Shown: positions 33,029 to 41,619 of the stretch, piece after piece | Numbering within the stretch: position 1 is the stretch's first letter | How the letters are laid out: every line of letters begins with the position of its first letter | Notes under the pieces: model-generated | Seen by the model: the letters and a program-made list of their open reading frames with translations, nothing else | Databases searched by the model: none | What the model was told of the DNA's origin: nothing | Source of the DNA: CAYJAD01 sp964370675 | GTDB taxonomy: Bacteria > Desulfobacterota > Desulfovibrionia > Desulfovibrionales > Desulfovibrionaceae | Assembly (NCBI GenBank): GCA_964370675.1 | Contig: CAYJKC010000001.1 | Span: forward strand, 49,937 to 113,936 | Length of the DNA: 64,000 bases | Direction: 5' to 3' | Made by a program: the position numbers and the translations under genes

Positions 33029-33718
33029 ATGCGCAACTTTTTTTCAATACTTATTATCTGCTTTGCTATGCTCTATCCAAGCAAGACATTATGGGCAAAT
33101 GAGCTTGATACTCTGTTGCAAAATATGGCAAGCCACTCTACCAAAACCCAAAGCCTGCAAGCTAATTTCTCCCAAGAAAAACAATTATCTTTTTTAAAGC
33201 AATCTCTAAATTCAAAAGGGCACTTTTTCTTTACTAAGAGTTATCAAGGTAAACCTGCCATACTTTGGGAATACTTAAGCCCTGCCCCTTCGGGAATTTT
33301 ATTTCAGAATGATGAAGGTTGGATTTGGGTTCAACAACGTAGCCAGTTAAAAAAGGCGGAAGGATATGAAGGCAATGTTTTAAATACCATGATTAAACAG
33401 ATATTACTTTGGTTTGTTTTTGAACCAAGTACATTAAAAAATCATTATGACATAAGCCTTGAGCCAGCCCCTGCCTCAAACTCTGATTCAAACGTAGCTC
33501 AAAACATTAAAGAAAAAAATGCTGCTTGCCTAAAATTAACGCCAAAAGATCAAACTTTTTTTACCTACATGCAGCTTTGTGTAGACAAAAGCAATTATAC
33601 TATAAAGTCCATACAATTTAATGAAGCAAAGAGTGATAGCACTAAACTTAAGTTTCATAATATACAAATAAACACTGTATATCCAAAAAATTTTCCTGAT
33701 GGTACACCCTTTCCATGA
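33029..33718 (+). CDS. LolA-like periplasmic carrier
   Basis: A 229-residue exported protein with signal peptide (MRNFFSILIICFAMLYPSKTLWA) and a LolA-like fold: LLQNMASHSTKTQSLQANFSQEKQLSFLKQSLNSKGHFFFTK, then ILWEYLSPAPSGILFQNDEGWIWV. The normal LolA carries lipoproteins from inner to outer membrane. Copies in polyene clusters (ApeL-like) lie beside an MMPL exporter and are proposed to carry the glycolipid or polyene lipid across the periplasm. It overlaps the MMPL gene by 4 bases, which supports this. Confidence 0.83.
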   Translation: MRNFFSILIICFAMLYPSKTLWANELDTLLQNMASHSTKTQSLQANFSQEKQLSFLKQSLNSKGHFFFTKSYQGKPAILWEYLSPAPSGILFQNDEGWIWVQQRSQLKKAEGYEGNVLNTMIKQILLWFVFEPSTLKNHYDISLEPAPASNSDSNVAQNIKEKNAACLKLTPKDQTFFTYMQLCVDKSNYTIKSIQFNEAKSDSTKLKFHNIQINTVYPKNFPDGTPFP

Positions 33719-36066
33719 GTTTGATTTCAGCCCAAAATTTCCATTCCATAGCAAAAGAGCATAGTAAAAAAATACTCATTATTTTAGGTTTTTTATGGGT
33801 ATGTTTAATTATTACACTTTTTAAACTACCCATTGAAAAAAGCAGTACGGCCTTCTTTCCTGATAACACCAAGCCTTTACAAAGCATGATAAAAGCCATG
33901 GAAATGGCTAGCTTTTCACAAAATATATATATTGATTTTGAATCTACATCTATACCATTAAAAGAATTAGCAAATCATATACAAGAGCTTGAAAAAAATC
34001 TTGACCCAAGCTTAGTTTTGCCAGCAACTCAACAATCCATTCCTGAACCACAAAGCATATTAGAATTTTTACCAGCATGGTTTGATGCATCTATGGAGCA
34101 AGAATTTCAAAAGCTTATTAGTGAAGAAAACATAAAACAGGATGTACAAAATGCTCAAAGCATACTGCTTGGCTTTCCAAGCATGGGTACTACAGACTGG
34201 CTTCGCCATGACCCATTGGGACTTAGTAAATTAGTATTAAAGCGTTTACCAAATCATGAAAGTATAACCTCCAAGATCAAGATAAATGAAGATTATGGCT
34301 ACGCTGTAAGTAATGATAACAAACACTTATTACTAACCTTGCAGCCCAAGCAATCTATACACGAAACGGAATTTGCCCTAAAACTTATGCATAATTTGGA
34401 GCAAGCCATGGCACAACTACCCCCACAAATAAAAACCAATATCATAGGGGCAGTGCGTCATACTGTTGCCAATACTAAAGCCATAGATGCAGACATTTTA
34501 TGGATAAGCATAGTTTCGATATTAGGTCTTGTGCTCATATATGCTATTTTTATTCGCTCCATGGGGGGCATTTGGCTACTTCTAACCCCTTGCCTTGCCG
34601 TTAGTATAGCTCTTGGCACAATGCACATATTTTATGGCTTAGTATCTGGATTAGCAGTGGGTTTTGGCATGAGCATACTTGGCATTGCCGAAGATTATGC
34701 CGTGCACATGCATTTTGCCCTAAGAAGCAATAAGGATAAAAAGATAGTTTTTAAAGCATTAAATACCCCATTATTGCAAGGTTTTTTACTTAATGCATCA
34801 GGTTTTGCCCTACTTCTTTTTTCTGCCTTACCTGCTGTGCGTCAACTATCAGCCTTTGCCATAGTTGCTCTTTTTAGCGGTTTAATCCTAGCACTTTATA
34901 TACTCCCACTCTGCCCCGGATTTGACAAACCACAAAAAATAGAAAAAGAACATAAAGCCATAAAACAAGCTTACCCTAAACTTATGCCGGTGTTAAGTTT
35001 AAGCTTTGTTTTTGTTGTTATGTGCCTTTACTTATTTAACACTTTACCTATTGACGTTTCACCCCAAAGCATGGGAGCAAATGCCCACGCTATACAAAAT
35101 GATAATAAAATTTTTAATAAAATATGGCAAATTAATGCCCCAAGCTTGCTATTAATTGATACAGATAATAATGCCCTTGCTTTAGAAAAAACCAGAACAA
35201 CTCAAGCAATTTTAGAAAAAGAGCTGCCGCACATAAGCTTTATAAGCCTTGCTAACTTGCTACCAAGTACTAAAAATATGCAAGCAAATATTGTTCGCTG
35301 GAATAAGTTTACACAAGAAAATATGCCATACATTAAAGAAAAATTTAATAAATACTCTAATCACATGCCTGCAAACGCTGTATTTGAACCATTTTTTACA
35401 TTTTTGCAAACGAAACCACAAAGTTTAAACCTAGACACATTAAAGCAAGGACCGTGGGGCACACTCATACAGAGTTTATTACAATCTTATCCACAAGATA
35501 AAATTACTCAAAGCCGCATTATTGCTGACACAACATTAAGTTCTAAAGAAATTCCTGCAGCTTTAAATGATCAAGTAACTCTCTTTACCCCCCAAGGGCT
35601 TGAACAAAATTTACGAGCAGTGTTTTTCGACGAGGCAAAATATTTACCACTTATGTTTATCTGTTGCTTAGTTTTATTATTTTTATGTTTTAAAAATATA
35701 CCTCAAACCTTACTAGCTGCCTTGCCTGCTCTTGCTGCATTATTTTGCATATTTTTAACTATGCATTTTTGGCAAAAACCTTTAACATTAGCAAGCCTTG
35801 CAGCCATGCCCTTAGTGCTTGGACTAAGCATTGACCACGGCATTTTAGCAACGCACCACTTAGCTAAGGGTATTGCCTTGCAAATGAATAGAGCAATTAT
35901 GGTTTCATCGCTTACAGCTTGTGTAAGTATGGGCATGTTGGCATTTGCCACTCACCCGACCCTGCAAGCTATGGGGCACGTAGTTTTTGTGGGACTATTG
36001 GTAGAGATGCCTGTGGCCATATGGTTGTTGCCAAAATTGTGTAAGGGGTTAGATAATGAAGTATAA
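33715..36066 (+). CDS. MMPL/RND-family lipid exporter
   Basis: A 783-residue membrane protein of the MMPL type. It begins with a transmembrane segment (ILIILGFLWVCLIITLFKL), followed by a periplasmic domain, a five-to-six helix bundle (about residues 255-410: LWISIVSILGLVLIYAIF... VGFGMSILGIAEDYAVHMHFALR), a second periplasmic domain and a second bundle (about 645-780, with LGLSIDHGILATHHLAKG). The GIAEDY and LSIDHG motifs contain the Asp residues that carry protons in this superfamily. It corresponds to ApeM, thought to extract the polyene lipid from the inner membrane. It overlaps LolA-like and lipoprotein genes on both sides. Confidence 0.88.
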   Translation: MSLISAQNFHSIAKEHSKKILIILGFLWVCLIITLFKLPIEKSSTAFFPDNTKPLQSMIKAMEMASFSQNIYIDFESTSIPLKELANHIQELEKNLDPSLVLPATQQSIPEPQSILEFLPAWFDASMEQEFQKLISEENIKQDVQNAQSILLGFPSMGTTDWLRHDPLGLSKLVLKRLPNHESITSKIKINEDYGYAVSNDNKHLLLTLQPKQSIHETEFALKLMHNLEQAMAQLPPQIKTNIIGAVRHTVANTKAIDADILWISIVSILGLVLIYAIFIRSMGGIWLLLTPCLAVSIALGTMHIFYGLVSGLAVGFGMSILGIAEDYAVHMHFALRSNKDKKIVFKALNTPLLQGFLLNASGFALLLFSALPAVRQLSAFAIVALFSGLILALYILPLCPGFDKPQKIEKEHKAIKQAYPKLMPVLSLSFVFVVMCLYLFNTLPIDVSPQSMGANAHAIQNDNKIFNKIWQINAPSLLLIDTDNNALALEKTRTTQAILEKELPHISFISLANLLPSTKNMQANIVRWNKFTQENMPYIKEKFNKYSNHMPANAVFEPFFTFLQTKPQSLNLDTLKQGPWGTLIQSLLQSYPQDKITQSRIIADTTLSSKEIPAALNDQVTLFTPQGLEQNLRAVFFDEAKYLPLMFICCLVLLFLCFKNIPQTLLAALPALAALFCIFLTMHFWQKPLTLASLAAMPLVLGLSIDHGILATHHLAKGIALQMNRAIMVSSLTACVSMGMLAFATHPTLQAMGHVVFVGLLVEMPVAIWLLPKLCKGLDNEV

Positions 36067-36505
36067 CTATTTAATATTATTATTTTGCATACTGCTAGCT
36101 GCTTGTGCAACCAGTAATTATGCCATTAACATACCCTCAGAGTTTACATCAAAAAGTTATACTATTTGGTATAGTGATGATGATATTAACCTTCCCCTTT
36201 TAGGAGGGCTTGAGCACACTACAAAGGCAAGCCAAGAAGCAAAACTAGGCTTAGTGTTTTTACAAGGTAAGCGTTTTGCAGAATGTAATTATGCTAATGA
36301 TGCTTTAACATGCAATTTAAGCTCTGGATTACAAAGTACAAAAATGCAAACACTTGCAGAAAATATTGCACAAATTATTGCACATACCTTACAAAGCACA
36401 AATCCACTGCCCTTATATTGGGAAAAAATATCAGTCAAAGAAGGCAAGCTAACCTTTTATCATACTAAGAATAAAAGCCAATTATTACTTGAGGAAACTT
36501 CATGA
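36056..36505 (+). CDS. DUF3261-like lipoprotein of the cluster
   Basis: A 149-residue lipoprotein with lipobox LLAAC (acylated Cys at 17) and a mature beta-rich domain (LGLVFLQGKRFAECNYANDALTC...). It resembles the small DUF3261 lipoproteins found with aryl polyene exporters (ApeN-like) by size, lipobox and place; the assignment is by position more than motif. It overlaps the MMPL gene by 11 bases and the following dehydratase gene by 4. Likely an outer-membrane partner in lipid insertion, acting with the LolA-like carrier. Confidence 0.72.
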   Translation: MKYNYLILLFCILLAACATSNYAINIPSEFTSKSYTIWYSDDDINLPLLGGLEHTTKASQEAKLGLVFLQGKRFAECNYANDALTCNLSSGLQSTKMQTLAENIAQIIAHTLQSTNPLPLYWEKISVKEGKLTFYHTKNKSQLLLEETS

Positions 36506-36864
36506 TAAGCATACGTAAAGCCCTAGAGCAATGTGCTAAACCACTAGAAAAAATTGATGATAAATGTTTTAGTAAATCATTTTACGTTTCTCAAAGTTTT
36601 CTTGGGTTTGAGGGTCATTTTCCAAATAAGCCTGTCTTACCTGCCGTAGTGCAAGTTATTATGGCCCAAATGGCTATAAATGAAGCTACGGGGCAGAACA
36701 TAGATTTACAAGAAATTACGCAAGCTAAGTTTTCATTTCCCATTGAGCCTGAAAATACTATTACTTGCACCATTAAGCAAAAAGACAATAGTTTCTGGGA
36801 TTGTAGCATTATAGTATTAGAAAAAGTTGCGGCAAAGTTTAGCCTTGGAGGAGAAATTATATGA
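36502..36864 (+). CDS. Hotdog-fold 3-hydroxyacyl-ACP dehydratase (second, FabZ-like)
   Basis: A 120-residue FabZ-like protein with the signature FLGFEGHFPNKPVLPAVVQVIMAQ (catalytic His in GHFP; the usual acidic helix residue is less obvious), then ITQAKFSFPIEPENTITC. This is the ApeI-type dehydratase, thought to form a complex with a partner dehydratase or ketosynthase in polyene extension. It overlaps both neighbours by 4 bases (ATGA type). Two dehydratases and no enoyl reductase in the cluster favour retention of double bonds. Confidence 0.85.
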   Translation: MISIRKALEQCAKPLEKIDDKCFSKSFYVSQSFLGFEGHFPNKPVLPAVVQVIMAQMAINEATGQNIDLQEITQAKFSFPIEPENTITCTIKQKDNSFWDCSIIVLEKVAAKFSLGGEII

Positions 36865-37316
36865 GAAGACGGGATAAAGTTCGTGAACACCCCCCGTTAG
36901 TACGCCGAGTACCAAGGCGAGTACGGTTTGGCGAAGTAGATCAAATTCAATTCATGTGGCATGGAAATTATGCCTCATGGTTTGAAGATGGACGTGATGA
37001 TATGGGCAATCATTTTGGCATAACATACTATGATTTTTACTTTAGTAATGTGGTCATTCCCTTAAAAAGCTTTAGCTTAGACTTTATTGCCCCCCTTAGA
37101 TATAATGAAACATATATTATAGAATCATCACTTTTATGGAATGAAGCCGCACTCTTAGAGTTTGAATATCGCATTTTGGATAAGGACGATAATTGCCACA
37201 CCAAGGGGCATACCATTCAACTCATGCTAGACTTAAAAGAAAATTTGCTCTTAGAACAGCCTGAATTTTATAAAACTTTTTGCAAGCGTTGGGCAGAAGG
37301 TCAGCTTGTATGCTAG
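36861..37316 (+). CDS. 4HBT-type acyl thioesterase
   Basis: A 151-residue hotdog thioesterase of the YbgC/4-hydroxybenzoyl-CoA type. Family pattern: RVRFGEVDQIQFMWHGNYASWFEDGRDDMGNHFG, in which the Asp of EVDQIQFMWHGNY is the usual catalytic residue, then SFSLDFIAPLRYNETYIIES. In aryl polyene clusters the equivalent (ApeK) is proposed to hydrolyse stalled or mis-primed acyl thioesters. The stop codon overlaps the start of the glycosyltransferase gene. It is basic at the N-terminus (RRRDKVREHPPLVRRVPRR), which is unusual and may bind membrane or ACP. Confidence 0.85.
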   Translation: MRRRDKVREHPPLVRRVPRRVRFGEVDQIQFMWHGNYASWFEDGRDDMGNHFGITYYDFYFSNVVIPLKSFSLDFIAPLRYNETYIIESSLLWNEAALLEFEYRILDKDDNCHTKGHTIQLMLDLKENLLLEQPEFYKTFCKRWAEGQLVC

Positions 37317-38491
37317 AGAATAAGCAGGGCATGAAGATAGGGGTGGTCATTCCCCTTTATAATCACGGCAATACCATACGTGAAGTTGTTATACGTGCCC
37401 TTGCCGAGCGTAATGAAATTTTGACTAAGGTTATAGTCATTGATGATGGCTCCAAAGACCAAGGAATTCAAAATATTCAAGATCTTGATGTAGAGTGCAT
37501 AAGCTTGTCACAAAACATGGGTAAGGGTCATGCCCTACGCCTTGGTGCTAAAACTTTATTAGATGCAGGCTTTACGCATATGATAAGCCTTGATGCAGAC
37601 AACCAGCATTATCCAGAAGATATACCGCTATTTTTGCAAGCCTTAGAAAAAAACCCTAATACTTTTTTGGTGGGCGCGCGCGATTTTAGTGTAGAAAATA
37701 TACCAAAATCTTCGCGCTTTGGACGGGTATTTTCTGAGTTTTGGATGTTTGTACAAACTGGCACTAGGGTTAGTGATATGCAAAGCGGCTTTAGAGCATA
37801 TCCCTTGCAAGCCTTACTTTGCCTACCCTTAAAGGAAAATCGCTACTCTTTTGAAATTGAGGTTTTGGTTCAAGCTGCGTGGGCAGGCTTTGCCATTGCT
37901 GACATTCCCATTCAGGTACTTTATCAACAAGGTGAGGAGCGCGTTTCGCATTTCAAAGCTATTGCAGATAATGTTCGCATAAGTATGCTTAATACAAGGC
38001 TTACCATCCGTGCACTTGTTCCCATACCATTTAAGCATCATTCACTAGATGTAGAAGGTAATATTTCTCTACTTTCTCCGTTGCAATCATTACAGCTCTT
38101 ACTCAAAAATTCAACACCATTAAATTTAAGTATTTCTGCTGCCATTTCTTTAACTATTTGCACCTTGCCCATTCTTGGTCTGCAAAGCATACTCTTACTT
38201 TTTTGTATACAAAAATGGCATCTTGACCGCCTGTGTGCTCTTGCTATAATCCCCCTTAGCTGGCCACCTATTTTGCCCGGCATATGCGTCTTAATAGGTT
38301 ATAGAATACGCCAAGGAGAATGGCTAACAGAGTTTTCCATTACCACCCTTGGGCATGAAATATGGCAGCGCATCCTAGATTGGGTTATAGGTGCTTTAGC
38401 ACTAGCACCCATAGTGGGTATTTGTATGGCAATAATTATATTAAATTTATCAATATATTTAACAAAAAATCACAAAAATCATGATGCATAA
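37310..38491 (+). CDS. GT2 glycosyltransferase with C-terminal DUF2062 membrane domain
   Basis: A 393-residue protein. Residues 8-240 form a family 2 glycosyltransferase: VVIPLYNHGNTIREVV, IDDGSKDQG, the metal-binding SLDADNQHYPED, and the SDMQSGFRAYP acceptor loop. From about residue 255 a DUF2062-type membrane domain with three or four helices follows (TICTLPILGLQSILLLF... LAPIVGICMAIIIL). The start at 37310 has AGAAGG nine bases upstream and overlaps the thioesterase stop. In aryl polyene clusters a protein of this kind fused to an acyltransferase (ApeJ-like) builds the sugar-lipid anchor; here the acyltransferase is a separate, overlapping gene. Confidence 0.85.
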   Translation: MLENKQGMKIGVVIPLYNHGNTIREVVIRALAERNEILTKVIVIDDGSKDQGIQNIQDLDVECISLSQNMGKGHALRLGAKTLLDAGFTHMISLDADNQHYPEDIPLFLQALEKNPNTFLVGARDFSVENIPKSSRFGRVFSEFWMFVQTGTRVSDMQSGFRAYPLQALLCLPLKENRYSFEIEVLVQAAWAGFAIADIPIQVLYQQGEERVSHFKAIADNVRISMLNTRLTIRALVPIPFKHHSLDVEGNISLLSPLQSLQLLLKNSTPLNLSISAAISLTICTLPILGLQSILLLFCIQKWHLDRLCALAIIPLSWPPILPGICVLIGYRIRQGEWLTEFSITTLGHEIWQRILDWVIGALALAPIVGICMAIIILNLSIYLTKNHKNHDA

Positions 38492-39392
38492 TACAGGAAA
38501 AAGTGTCGCCTCGCGTCTACAACATGAAATATTTTATTTTATGGTGCGTTTGCGTTTGGTTTTTCTTGCTAAAATATTGTTGCGATGTGTGGTTTTTTAT
38601 TACAGCTTACGCCCGTCAGTGCGTAAGCGTTGTTATGCTTACCTTGAGCGTCGTTTTCCTGAGGCCAAGGGCTTTACGCGCTGGTTGCATTGTTATAAAA
38701 TATACTTGCGCTTTGCTGAAGTAATACTTGAACGTAGCATCAATGGCATCTTAAATATTAAAAGCACCACAGCAAATTCACAAGCGCGAGAATATATTAA
38801 AGATAATCTTAATCCTGAAAAAGGTTGCATAATTTTAACTGCTCATATAGGGGCTTGGCAGCTAGGGCTTTCTGCCATTGAAGAATTGGACCGCCCCATT
38901 AATATAGTACAATGGATTAATGAGCAAGATACAGACAAGCATTACTTTGAGCATGAAGAACAACAAGGTAAGCATGTCATTAAATTAATTAATTCTCGAG
39001 ATGGCATTAAAGCTTCTTTTGCCATAACATCGGCATTACAACATAAAGAAATTGTCTGCATTGCCGGAGATAGAATAGATGAATTTAGTGACCTTGGGGC
39101 AGAAGTTACATTTCTTGGAGGCATTATACGCTTGCCAACTACAGCATTTTTGTTAGCATCCATTACCCAAGTACCATTAATTATAAGTTTTAGCATATTA
39201 CAAAAGGATGGAGTACACGGCGTATTCACAAAGCGTTTAGACTTACCACCAAATTTACGCCGCAACCCCCAAGCCTTGCAAGAATATATACAAATTTTTG
39301 CCACAACTATGGAAGATATGGTGCAGAAATATCCATATCATTTTTTTAACTTTTTTGACATGTGGGGTCATGATGACAGTTCAAGAGTGTAG
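38481..39392 (+). CDS. LpxL/HtrB-type acyltransferase
   Basis: A 303-residue membrane-associated acyltransferase related to lipid A late acyltransferases. It has the N-terminal region LRPSVRKRCYAYLERRFP, the likely catalytic patch LTAHIGAWQLGL, AGDRIDEFSDLGAEVTFLGGIIRLPTTAFLLA, and the C-terminal YPYHFFNFFDMWG. The usual HX4(D/E) catalytic pair reads H-IGAW-Q here, with Gln where an acidic residue is expected. It overlaps the glycosyltransferase gene by 11 bases and the second ACP gene by about 20, so it probably uses an acyl-ACP from this cluster to acylate the sugar lipid or the neighbouring anchor. Confidence 0.85.
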   Translation: MMHNTGKSVASRLQHEIFYFMVRLRLVFLAKILLRCVVFYYSLRPSVRKRCYAYLERRFPEAKGFTRWLHCYKIYLRFAEVILERSINGILNIKSTTANSQAREYIKDNLNPEKGCIILTAHIGAWQLGLSAIEELDRPINIVQWINEQDTDKHYFEHEEQQGKHVIKLINSRDGIKASFAITSALQHKEIVCIAGDRIDEFSDLGAEVTFLGGIIRLPTTAFLLASITQVPLIISFSILQKDGVHGVFTKRLDLPPNLRRNPQALQEYIQIFATTMEDMVQKYPYHFFNFFDMWGHDDSSRV

Positions 39393-39639
39393 AGAAAAAC
39401 TCAAACAAGACATAGTAAGCACCCTTAATATAGAAGGTGTTACAGCCAGTGATATTACCGATGACATGCTGCTCTTTAGTGAAGATGGTCTTGGGCTTGA
39501 TTCCTTAGATGCAGTAGAATTAGTTGTTATGCTTGAAAAAAACTTTAAGGTTATTATTGAAGACTCTGCCACTGCAAGACAAGTTTTTGTTTCTGTTGCG
39601 GTATTAGCAGACTATATACTTGAAAAACAAAGTTCTTAA
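39370..39639 (+). CDS. Acyl carrier protein 2 of the cluster
   Basis: An 89-residue acyl carrier protein; the attachment Ser lies in GLGLDSLDAVELVVMLEKNF (S44 counting from the second of two adjacent ATGs, 39373). The two ATGs at 39370 and 39373 are equally possible. Earlier in-frame codons would add a hydrophobic non-ACP stretch and are rejected. It overlaps the acyltransferase gene by about 20 bases and stops one base before the next ketosynthase gene. It differs clearly from the first ACP, so the two probably have separate roles. Confidence 0.92.
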   Translation: MMTVQECREKLKQDIVSTLNIEGVTASDITDDMLLFSEDGLGLDSLDAVELVVMLEKNFKVIIEDSATARQVFVSVAVLADYILEKQSS

Positions 39640-39640
39640 T

Positions 39641-40858
39641 ATGCCAAAACAAAATTTGCCACCCGTTTGCATTAGCGGTATGGGATGTGTTTGCTCTGCA
39701 GGAAGTCAATGCCACGAATTGCTATATAGCAATACCACACTTAGCAACCCTTCTCTATTGCACAAAGATTCCATGCCTTATGCATTTTTTGCTGCACCAG
39801 CCGAGGCTTTTGGTGCAGGGCGCTCTTTTTCAGCGCGCGACACCCTAAACCTTGCCTTACATGCAACAAAACAAGCCATAGCCCAAGCAAGACTTTTAGA
39901 AGGTCAGGCTCATGAATCGTGCGGTATTATACTTGGAACTACAGCAGGTAGTGCCTTACATTTTTTAGATGGCTATGCCAAAATGCGAGATAATAATTTT
40001 GCTTCAACAAGTGAACATGAAATTCCAAACGAAAAACTACCAGAAGATATTGAAGATTTCTTTAATTCTAATTTAGCTCTTAACATTGCAAAGCAATTTA
40101 ATTTGCAAGGTCCAGCTCTAACAATAGCCAATGCTTGTACCTCTGGTGCTGATGCCATTGGTATGGGTATGGATATGATTTTACAAGACCAATGCTCGGC
40201 TGTGCTTTGTGGTGGAGCAGATGCCCTAAGCCTTGTACCACATACTGGTTTTGCACGCTTAATGATATATAGCAATGAATTATGCAAACCGTTTGATGCC
40301 AATCGAAAAGGTCTTAACCTTGGCGAAGGAGCAGGCATTGTGGTTTTAGAAAAAACCGAACATGCTCTTGCACGCGGCATAAAACCATTAGGTTTTGTTG
40401 TGGGTTATGGCGGATATGCCGATGCGCACCATTTTACCGCTCCGCACCCTCAAGCAAGAGGACTTGATGCATCCATCAATTTTGCTTTAAAGCAGGCTAA
40501 TATAACCAAGGAGCAATTGGCATTTATTAATGCTCACGGCACAGCCACCCCAGAAAATGACAAGGTTGAAGGTAAGTATTTTCATGAAAATATGCCCAAT
40601 ATTCCCGTGTGGGGAAGTAAAAGTATTACAGGTCACACTCTAGGCGCAGCAGGTGCCATTGAGGCCATTTTTTGCCTACTAGCTCTAAACAACAAAGAAG
40701 TACCAGCCACACGAGGCTTTGAAGCTATGGACCAAGAAATAGGTCTAACACCTACTACACAAAATATAAGATTGCAAAAAGATTGTGCTTTATCAACCTC
40801 ACTTGGTTTTGGCGGTAGCAATGCAGCCTTGATAGTTAAAGGAGCATGCAATGACTAA
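39641..40858 (+). CDS. Beta-ketoacyl-ACP synthase (second of the cluster)
   Basis: A 405-residue condensing enzyme with an intact active site: C166 in ANACTSGADAIG, H299 in INAHGTATPENDKVEG and H332 in SKSITGHTLGAAGAIE. It ends in the family's LGFGGSNAALIVKG. The start at 39641 lies one base after the ACP stop; an in-frame start upstream lies inside the ACP gene. The next gene is a half-length ketosynthase without active Cys, overlapping by 8 bases. Such pairs match the ApeO-ApeC arrangement, where the active ketosynthase works with a chain-length-factor-like partner. Confidence 0.93.
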   Translation: MPKQNLPPVCISGMGCVCSAGSQCHELLYSNTTLSNPSLLHKDSMPYAFFAAPAEAFGAGRSFSARDTLNLALHATKQAIAQARLLEGQAHESCGIILGTTAGSALHFLDGYAKMRDNNFASTSEHEIPNEKLPEDIEDFFNSNLALNIAKQFNLQGPALTIANACTSGADAIGMGMDMILQDQCSAVLCGGADALSLVPHTGFARLMIYSNELCKPFDANRKGLNLGEGAGIVVLEKTEHALARGIKPLGFVVGYGGYADAHHFTAPHPQARGLDASINFALKQANITKEQLAFINAHGTATPENDKVEGKYFHENMPNIPVWGSKSITGHTLGAAGAIEAIFCLLALNNKEVPATRGFEAMDQEIGLTPTTQNIRLQKDCALSTSLGFGGSNAALIVKGACND

Positions 40859-41618
40859 TAAAGCCTATCTTAGTGTGCTTGGTGCTGGTGCAATTCATAA
40901 TATAAACGATATTTATAACATACAAAATCCACCACCGTCCGTTCTTGGAACAGAAGAAAATGCCAAGTTAAGTCAATTATTTCCTCGCGCACCACTAAGG
41001 CGCATCCCACGCTATGCCCGCATGGGATTATTGGCATGTGCCGCTGCTTTGCAAGGTAAAGAAGATTTACCGCATGAATCTATGGGATTAGTGGTTGGAA
41101 CTGCCTATGCCGGCATTAAAATGAGTATGGATTTTATGGATTCCATACTTGATGCTGAGCCAAGATTATCCTCACCAACTGCCTTTTCACATGCTGTTAA
41201 TAATATGGGTGCTGGTTTACTTAGCCTGTATCTTGGTTTGCAAGGTCCTTGCCATACTGTGACTCAATTTTCGCTCTCCTTTGCAGGAGCAATCCAAGCC
41301 GCAAGCAATATTATTTATTCTAAGCGTGCAGCTTATGTTTTAGTTGGGTGCATGGATGAAAGCGATGAGCGTTTTAGCAAAATTTGCCCAGATAAAGGTC
41401 TCTTTGAAGGAGCAGTTTTCTTTCTTGTAGGTAAAGCAGAAACCAGTTTACCAAAAATTGCTGTAAGTTTTAATGATCAAATAAGCCAAGAAGTAAACTA
41501 TAAAAGTTCATTACACTATGCTACCCAAAGCTTTGATGCCATAAATAAGCAAGAAGAAAGTATTATTATATGCGCAGAAAAGTCAGGTCAAACTGCCAAT
41601 ATTTATATGAGAAAGTAA
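40851..41618 (+). CDS. Chain-length-factor-like half ketosynthase
   Basis: A 255-residue protein matching only the N-terminal thiolase half of ketosynthases: RYARMGLLACAAALQGK, VVGTAYAGIKMSMDFMDSI, PTAFSHAVNNMGAGLLSLYLGLQGP, then HTVTQFSLSFAGAIQAASNII. When aligned with the neighbouring ketosynthase, the catalytic Cys position is Ser (S141). The C-terminal half with both catalytic His is absent. It therefore cannot condense by itself and most likely forms a heterodimer with the preceding ketosynthase, influencing chain length, as chain-length factors do and as proposed for ApeC. It overlaps the upstream gene by 8 bases and ends one base before the AMP-ligase gene. Confidence 0.85.
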   Translation: MTNKAYLSVLGAGAIHNINDIYNIQNPPPSVLGTEENAKLSQLFPRAPLRRIPRYARMGLLACAAALQGKEDLPHESMGLVVGTAYAGIKMSMDFMDSILDAEPRLSSPTAFSHAVNNMGAGLLSLYLGLQGPCHTVTQFSLSFAGAIQAASNIIYSKRAAYVLVGCMDESDERFSKICPDKGLFEGAVFFLVGKAETSLPKIAVSFNDQISQEVNYKSSLHYATQSFDAINKQEESIIICAEKSGQTANIYMRK

Positions 41619-41619
41619 G

